Positions 6,265-10,268 of a DNA stretch of 10,268 bases are shown here, piece after piece (the stretch's first letter is position 1; each line of letters begins with the position of its first letter). The translations under genes were made by a program, and so were the position numbers. Location of the stretch: contig JABSRR010000040.1 of the NCBI GenBank assembly GCA_013215025.1, positions 4,137 through 14,404 on the forward strand, given 5' to 3'. This DNA is from Pseudomonadales bacterium. GTDB lineage: Bacteria > Pseudomonadota > Gammaproteobacteria > Pseudomonadales > DT-91. The notes below the pieces were generated by a model. It had not been told where the DNA came from. It did not search any database and saw only the letters and a program-made list of their open reading frames with translations.

Positions 6265-9200
6265 TCAAATAAAGCCGGTATCGCGATTGCTTGCACTGTC
6301 TTGTGCACTGTCTTTTGCACTATCTTTTGAACCGTCTTCTGAAGCACCCTCTTCACTATTCGTTGAGCTGGCTTTGGCATTTGAGCCATCTGAAGCATCG
6401 GCAACAGCAACTTCTGCCGCGCGGCGTGCAGATTGCTGCGCCCATTGGTGCGCGCTTATCCATGCCGCTAAAGCTTTCACCGACGGGTTAGCAAATACGG
6501 TATTAATCGGAATATCAACCTGATAGCGCTGTCTAATCTGCACCATCGCTCTTGACGCTGCTAGTGAATGCCCGCCTAAGGCAAAAAAGTCATCATTTAC
6601 GCCCACTCTTGGCACTGCCAATACTTGCTGCAATATATCGCACAGCGCTGCTTCAATATCGTTACTGGGTGCCACATAAGCAGATAACTCTCGGTCAGGC
6701 TTTGGTAATTGCTTGCGATCAATTTTACCGTTGGCACTCAATGGCCACTGCTGCATAACTATATATCGTGTTGGCAGCATATATTGCGGTAATATCTCAG
6801 CGAGTCGACTATTGATCTCTGTAAGCTCAGGGTTTTGCTCAGATAATACATAACCCACTAACTGCTGCTCAATCACTAACACCAGAGCAGAATCAATATC
6901 TGGCTGTTGCTGCAGCGCCGCCTCAATTTCAGCAAGCTCAATTCGCAGCCCATTCAACTTCACTTGATGATCGATACGTGCGACAAATTCAATATTGCCG
7001 TCAGGGTGATAAAAGCCTAAATCGCCTGTTTTATATAACAAGCCTGCGCCGAATGGATTAGCGACAAACTGCTGGTTAGCGGCATCATTATGCATATACC
7101 CTAATCCAACACTGGCGCCAGTAATCGCAATTTCGCCAACGACACCAATACCTTGCTGACGTAAATGTTGATCAACAATATACACATTCACACCTGGATT
7201 AGGATGACCTAACAACTGCCTTGGCTGATCCAGCACAATAGGGTGATACAGCGCAATGTCAGTACACTCTGTTGGACCATAATGATTATAAATGGCTAGC
7301 TGCGAGTTCTGCAGCTGCTGTAACGGCGCTAATCTGGCAACTTCTATCGACTCACCGCCAAGACAAATTTGTCGCAGGCTGCGCAAGCAGGTCAGACTCG
7401 GACTATCCTCAATAAGCGGATAGAACATGCTAGGCGCACAGTTAATATGGCTGATCTGATGCGCATCAATTTGCTGATATAAATACTCTGAATCATAGTC
7501 AGTTTTCCGCGTCAAAATGATGCTAGCACCTGCCATCAGTGGTGCCCATAAATTCTTCTGTGTGAGATCGAAGCCAAGCGCAGTAAATACTAACACTTTT
7601 GATTGATCAGTGAAGTACTGGCAGTACCACTGATACAAATTAGCTGCATTGGCATAACTTACCGCCGCCGCTTTCGGCTCACCGGTTGAACCCGAGGTAA
7701 ATATTAAGTACAGCATGTCATCGGCAGCAATATGTCGATCGCAAGGTTGATCTGAATATTGCTGAAACTGCGCTGCAGCTGTGTCGCTATCTACACAACA
7801 CAGGGCATAGCTGCCATCATGCCAATCAAATGATGAAGCAAGCGTTTGGTAGCTAACAAGCAAATGAATCTGCGCATGCTGCAACATATATTCGACACGC
7901 TTTGGCGGCAGCGAGACATCAATAGGCACATAACAAGCACCGGCTTTGATACAGGCAATCATCGCCACGACTGCATCAACAGAGCGAGGCAGCGCAATCG
8001 CGATGCGGGTATTTGCACCCACGCCTTGAGCAACAAAATAGCGCGCCATTTGATTAGTGATTCGCTCTAGCTCGCCATAGCTCAGGCTTGTTTGATCGTC
8101 GATAAGCGCAACTTTTTCTTCGCACTGCTGTGCCAGCATGGCAAGTTTTTCAAGTAGCGAAAATTCTGGCTGGGCAGGCTGCTGCAAGTCATGCCATGCC
8201 TGCATATGTTGAGTCTCTTGCGGCAGCAATAGCTGTAATTGGCTGGGACTTTGCACGCTAGCCAACTCAGCTAAGGCAGTTGCTTGCTGAGGCAGATACT
8301 CAGCCACTAATTGCTGACTTATTAATTCTATGCGCTGCAAAAAGCCTAGATCGTCGAACAGAGGTGTTTGGTAATATAAATCTAACACCATGTCGTCATC
8401 TTGCTCTTTGGCAATAAACTGCACCGCGTTCTCAACCAATGGCGGCATTTCTATTGGGGTAACAGTATGCCCTGAGAGCTGCATATCCATATCAAAAAAA
8501 TGATAGTAGTTATACATAAACTGCAGCGGCTGCTCAGGCTGTAAGGCGCGTGATAGGCGAGTAGATATCGGCAGAAAAGTCTTAATAGCGCGACGAAATT
8601 CGCGTTGTTGCGCAAATAACTGGGTAAACGACTGGTCAAGCGAGAGTGGGTCAAAACAGTAAGGGTTTTGCGTGAAAAAACAGCCTAGGCTTTGCTGATT
8701 ATGACGCTGACGATTGGCTTTAAACTCGGTTATTACAAACGGAGAGACAGCCTGAGTATAGTGCTGGATAAGCACACAATAGAGCAACTTAAAGTAATCT
8801 GGCGGCGTGATGCGCATGGCTCGGCAATAACGCTTAATCGCCTGCCAATGCTCAGATTCAAGCCGATAGCTATTGATTTGCTGACGCTGAGTAGGTAAAT
8901 ATTTTTGCTTCAGCCTTGCAGACTGGGTAAATAAATCGGGCTGCTGACTAAATCTAGGCCGATACTGTAGAGGTTCACATGCGCAGAGCTGTTGTTGCCA
9001 AAATGATCGAATGGCTAAACTATCAGTACTGCTAAGGTCTTGATAAATCCAGTGTTCAAACGCCACATCTGAAGTCAGTTTGTGCTCTGCGCCAGACGCA
9101 TCCTGATCGGCTAAGGCACTATAATATGCCAAACTAGCATTGGCCATATTAAAGCCGCTTACTCCATCTACAAGCGCATGATGTGCTGACAGCAGTAAAA

Positions 9201-10268
9201 TACTTTTTTCTGCAGTATGCAGCAGTGCAGCACGCATCAATCGCTGCTCAGCTAGTGCCTGTGGCTGATAAATAAAGGCATCAATTCTGGCCTCAAGCTC
9301 GAGTGCAGTGTCAGCGCTTGCATCGATAACGACGAAATCAACCGCCTGCTCGCGCAACACCAGTTGATAATGCTCATCTAGCCAACTGTCCGCAACGTTG
9401 ACAAAAACGCTGCGACAGATGCTTTGCTGATCAGCTACGCACTGCAAGGCTTGCCGCCAATATTCTGCAGATACTTTAAGCGGCACCTCTAAGCGATAAC
9501 CAATAGTATTTGCTAAACTTTTCGGCTGTAGCTGCTGCGCTACGTGCAAATCTCGCTGCATACTGCTAAGCGGTATAACTTTCTCAATATTGTCAGCTTT
9601 ATAATCAATTGCTGACAATATCTCGTCGCTTGATGGCTGAACTATTTGTGCCAGTGACTGGTCCGATTGCAAAAGACAGTTATGCAATAGATTTTCAAAT
9701 TGCTGAAGAAATTTCTCCATCGATGCAGCATGAAATAGATCGGTATTATATTCTAGCTGCAGCTTCAACTGGTCACCCAAATCTAATACCACTAGAGTGA
9801 GATCATATTTAGCTACCAATAAATTAAAATCGAGATATTCAACTTTTAGATTCGGCAGATCAGCCGTCACGGTAAAGTCTTCACCAATATAGCTAAAGCC
9901 AACTTGAGTCACCGGTGGATATGCAGGATTTCGCTCAAGCTCTAATAAATCTAACACTTTCTCTATTGGAACTGATTGATTCGAGAAAGCTGACATACTG
10001 GCCTGCTGAAGATGCTCAGCCAATTGCTTAAAGCTTAAGGTGCGGTCAAGCTGGCAGCGAATCACCACGGCATTAACAAAAAACCCGATCAAATCGTATA
10101 GCGCTGGCTGTTCACGACCTGCAACCGGCGTACCTATACAAATATCGTCTTGTTTAGCAAGACGCTGCAAAATTAAGGCATAAACCGACAGCAGCACGTT
10201 AAATGACGTATTCGACTGCTGCTTGGCAAAGCTATGCAGCTGCGAACTCAAACTACTACTTAGCACGC
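6265..10268 (-). CDS. Nonribosomal peptide synthetase, C-terminal part: (C)-C-A-PCP-tail
   Basis: The gene enters from the right edge and stops with TGA at 6265-6267. About 1333 residues are present; numbering here counts from the GTG valine codon at 10266-10264, which is internal and not a start. Residues 1 to about 210 are the second half of a condensation domain (IGTPVAGR, GFFVN, VPIEKVLDLL); its HHxxxDG lies outside. About 228-680 is a second C domain with HHALVDG at 362-368. About 702-1190 is an adenylation domain: FTSGSTGEPK 856-865, FDLTQ from 899, NHYGPTE 994-1000, YKTGD 1078-1082, and NGKIDR with K1181. About 1200-1275 is a carrier domain with S1234 in FFALGGHSL. The last ~55 residues are a charged, Ser/Asp-rich tail. 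No thioesterase, reductase or epimerase follows. The A-domain specificity positions read by eye as D900, L901, K904, N942, C968, G970, H995, D1003, I1004, K1181; the substrate is not recognised. Product unknown. Confidence 0.93.
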   Translation of the reverse strand, partial: VLSSSLSSQLHSFAKQQSNTSFNVLLSVYALILQRLAKQDDICIGTPVAGREQPALYDLIGFFVNAVVIRCQLDRTLSFKQLAEHLQQASMSAFSNQSVPIEKVLDLLELERNPAYPPVTQVGFSYIGEDFTVTADLPNLKVEYLDFNLLVAKYDLTLVVLDLGDQLKLQLEYNTDLFHAASMEKFLQQFENLLHNCLLQSDQSLAQIVQPSSDEILSAIDYKADNIEKVIPLSSMQRDLHVAQQLQPKSLANTIGYRLEVPLKVSAEYWRQALQCVADQQSICRSVFVNVADSWLDEHYQLVLREQAVDFVVIDASADTALELEARIDAFIYQPQALAEQRLMRAALLHTAEKSILLLSAHHALVDGVSGFNMANASLAYYSALADQDASGAEHKLTSDVAFEHWIYQDLSSTDSLAIRSFWQQQLCACEPLQYRPRFSQQPDLFTQSARLKQKYLPTQRQQINSYRLESEHWQAIKRYCRAMRITPPDYFKLLYCVLIQHYTQAVSPFVITEFKANRQRHNQQSLGCFFTQNPYCFDPLSLDQSFTQLFAQQREFRRAIKTFLPISTRLSRALQPEQPLQFMYNYYHFFDMDMQLSGHTVTPIEMPPLVENAVQFIAKEQDDDMVLDLYYQTPLFDDLGFLQRIELISQQLVAEYLPQQATALAELASVQSPSQLQLLLPQETQHMQAWHDLQQPAQPEFSLLEKLAMLAQQCEEKVALIDDQTSLSYGELERITNQMARYFVAQGVGANTRIAIALPRSVDAVVAMIACIKAGACYVPIDVSLPPKRVEYMLQHAQIHLLVSYQTLASSFDWHDGSYALCCVDSDTAAAQFQQYSDQPCDRHIAADDMLYLIFTSGSTGEPKAAAVSYANAANLYQWYCQYFTDQSKVLVFTALGFDLTQKNLWAPLMAGASIILTRKTDYDSEYLYQQIDAHQISHINCAPSMFYPLIEDSPSLTCLRSLRQICLGGESIEVARLAPLQQLQNSQLAIYNHYGPTECTDIALYHPIVLDQPRQLLGHPNPGVNVYIVDQHLRQQGIGVVGEIAITGASVGLGYMHNDAANQQFVANPFGAGLLYKTGDLGFYHPDGNIEFVARIDHQVKLNGLRIELAEIEAALQQQPDIDSALVLVIEQQLVGYVLSEQNPELTEINSRLAEILPQYMLPTRYIVMQQWPLSANGKIDRKQLPKPDRELSAYVAPSNDIEAALCDILQQVLAVPRVGVNDDFFALGGHSLAASRAMVQIRQRYQVDIPINTVFANPSVKALAAWISAHQWAQQSARRAAEVAVADASDGSNAKASSTNSEEGASEDGSKDSAKDSAQDSASNRDTGFI
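6291..6338 (-). repeat. Degenerate 12-bp tandem repeat in the NRPS 3' end
   Basis: Four consecutive 12-base units on the plus strand: TTGCACTGTCTT, GTGCACTGTCTT, TTGCACTATCTT and TTGAACCGTCTT, with further decay towards 6362. In the NRPS frame each unit encodes a (K/Q)-D-S-A tetrapeptide, giving part of the disordered tail. The 12-base unit keeps frame, so copy number could vary between strains without breaking the gene. Confidence 0.75.

Noticed and set aside
6239..6523. A 94-residue plus-strand frame, Ala/Ser/Leu-rich, over the NRPS tail
   Set aside because: Its composition comes from reading the NRPS tail repeat in antisense; it has no supporting start signals.
10264..10266. GTG codon as the start of the NRPS gene
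   Set aside because: It falls in the middle of a condensation domain at the window edge; the reading frame is open to the boundary, so the gene continues outside.

Overview
The window looks like a stretch of proteobacterial, probably gammaproteobacterial, chromosome. The supports are moderate GC by eye, Shine-Dalgarno-led genes, DUF805 and RDD small membrane proteins, and a Gln-rich nonribosomal peptide synthetase (NRPS). The sequence alone does not fix the genus. No tRNA, rRNA, CRISPR array, insertion sequence or attachment site was seen.

Left part (1-1517): the tail of a DUF805 membrane protein runs into the window on the + strand. A small RDD-family membrane protein with a TTG start follows. 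A 228-residue multi-pass membrane protein of the DUF6629 type faces it on the - strand and has a good sigma70-like promoter at 1548-1575. These look like ordinary housekeeping or uncharacterised membrane genes.

Centre (1672-6218): a + strand run of three closely spaced genes, most likely one operon. They encode (i) an 800-residue rifampicin-phosphotransferase-like/PigC-like dikinase (ATP-grasp domain, middle domain, C-terminal phosphohistidine domain, no PEP-synthase TIM barrel), (ii) a DUF7064-type, AttH/lipocalin-like protein and (iii) a luciferase-like (LLM) flavin or F420 oxidoreductase of the MSMEG_2256 type. Together they suggest a small-molecule modification cassette: ATP-driven phosphoryl transfer or activation, a binding or isomerising beta-barrel protein, and a redox step. 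The substrate is unknown.

Right part (6265-10268): the C-terminal 1.3 kb of protein of an NRPS on the - strand, convergent with the operon and cut by the window edge. Its order is the end of a condensation (C) domain, a second divergent C domain with intact HHxxxDG, an adenylation domain, a carrier domain with its phosphopantetheine serine, and a Ser/Asp/Lys-rich low-complexity tail. There is no thioesterase. The direct C-C junction, the divergent second C domain and the repeat-encoded tail are the most unusual structures seen. Whether the dikinase operon tailors the NRPS product is unproven, because the two are convergent and separated by only about 46 bases.
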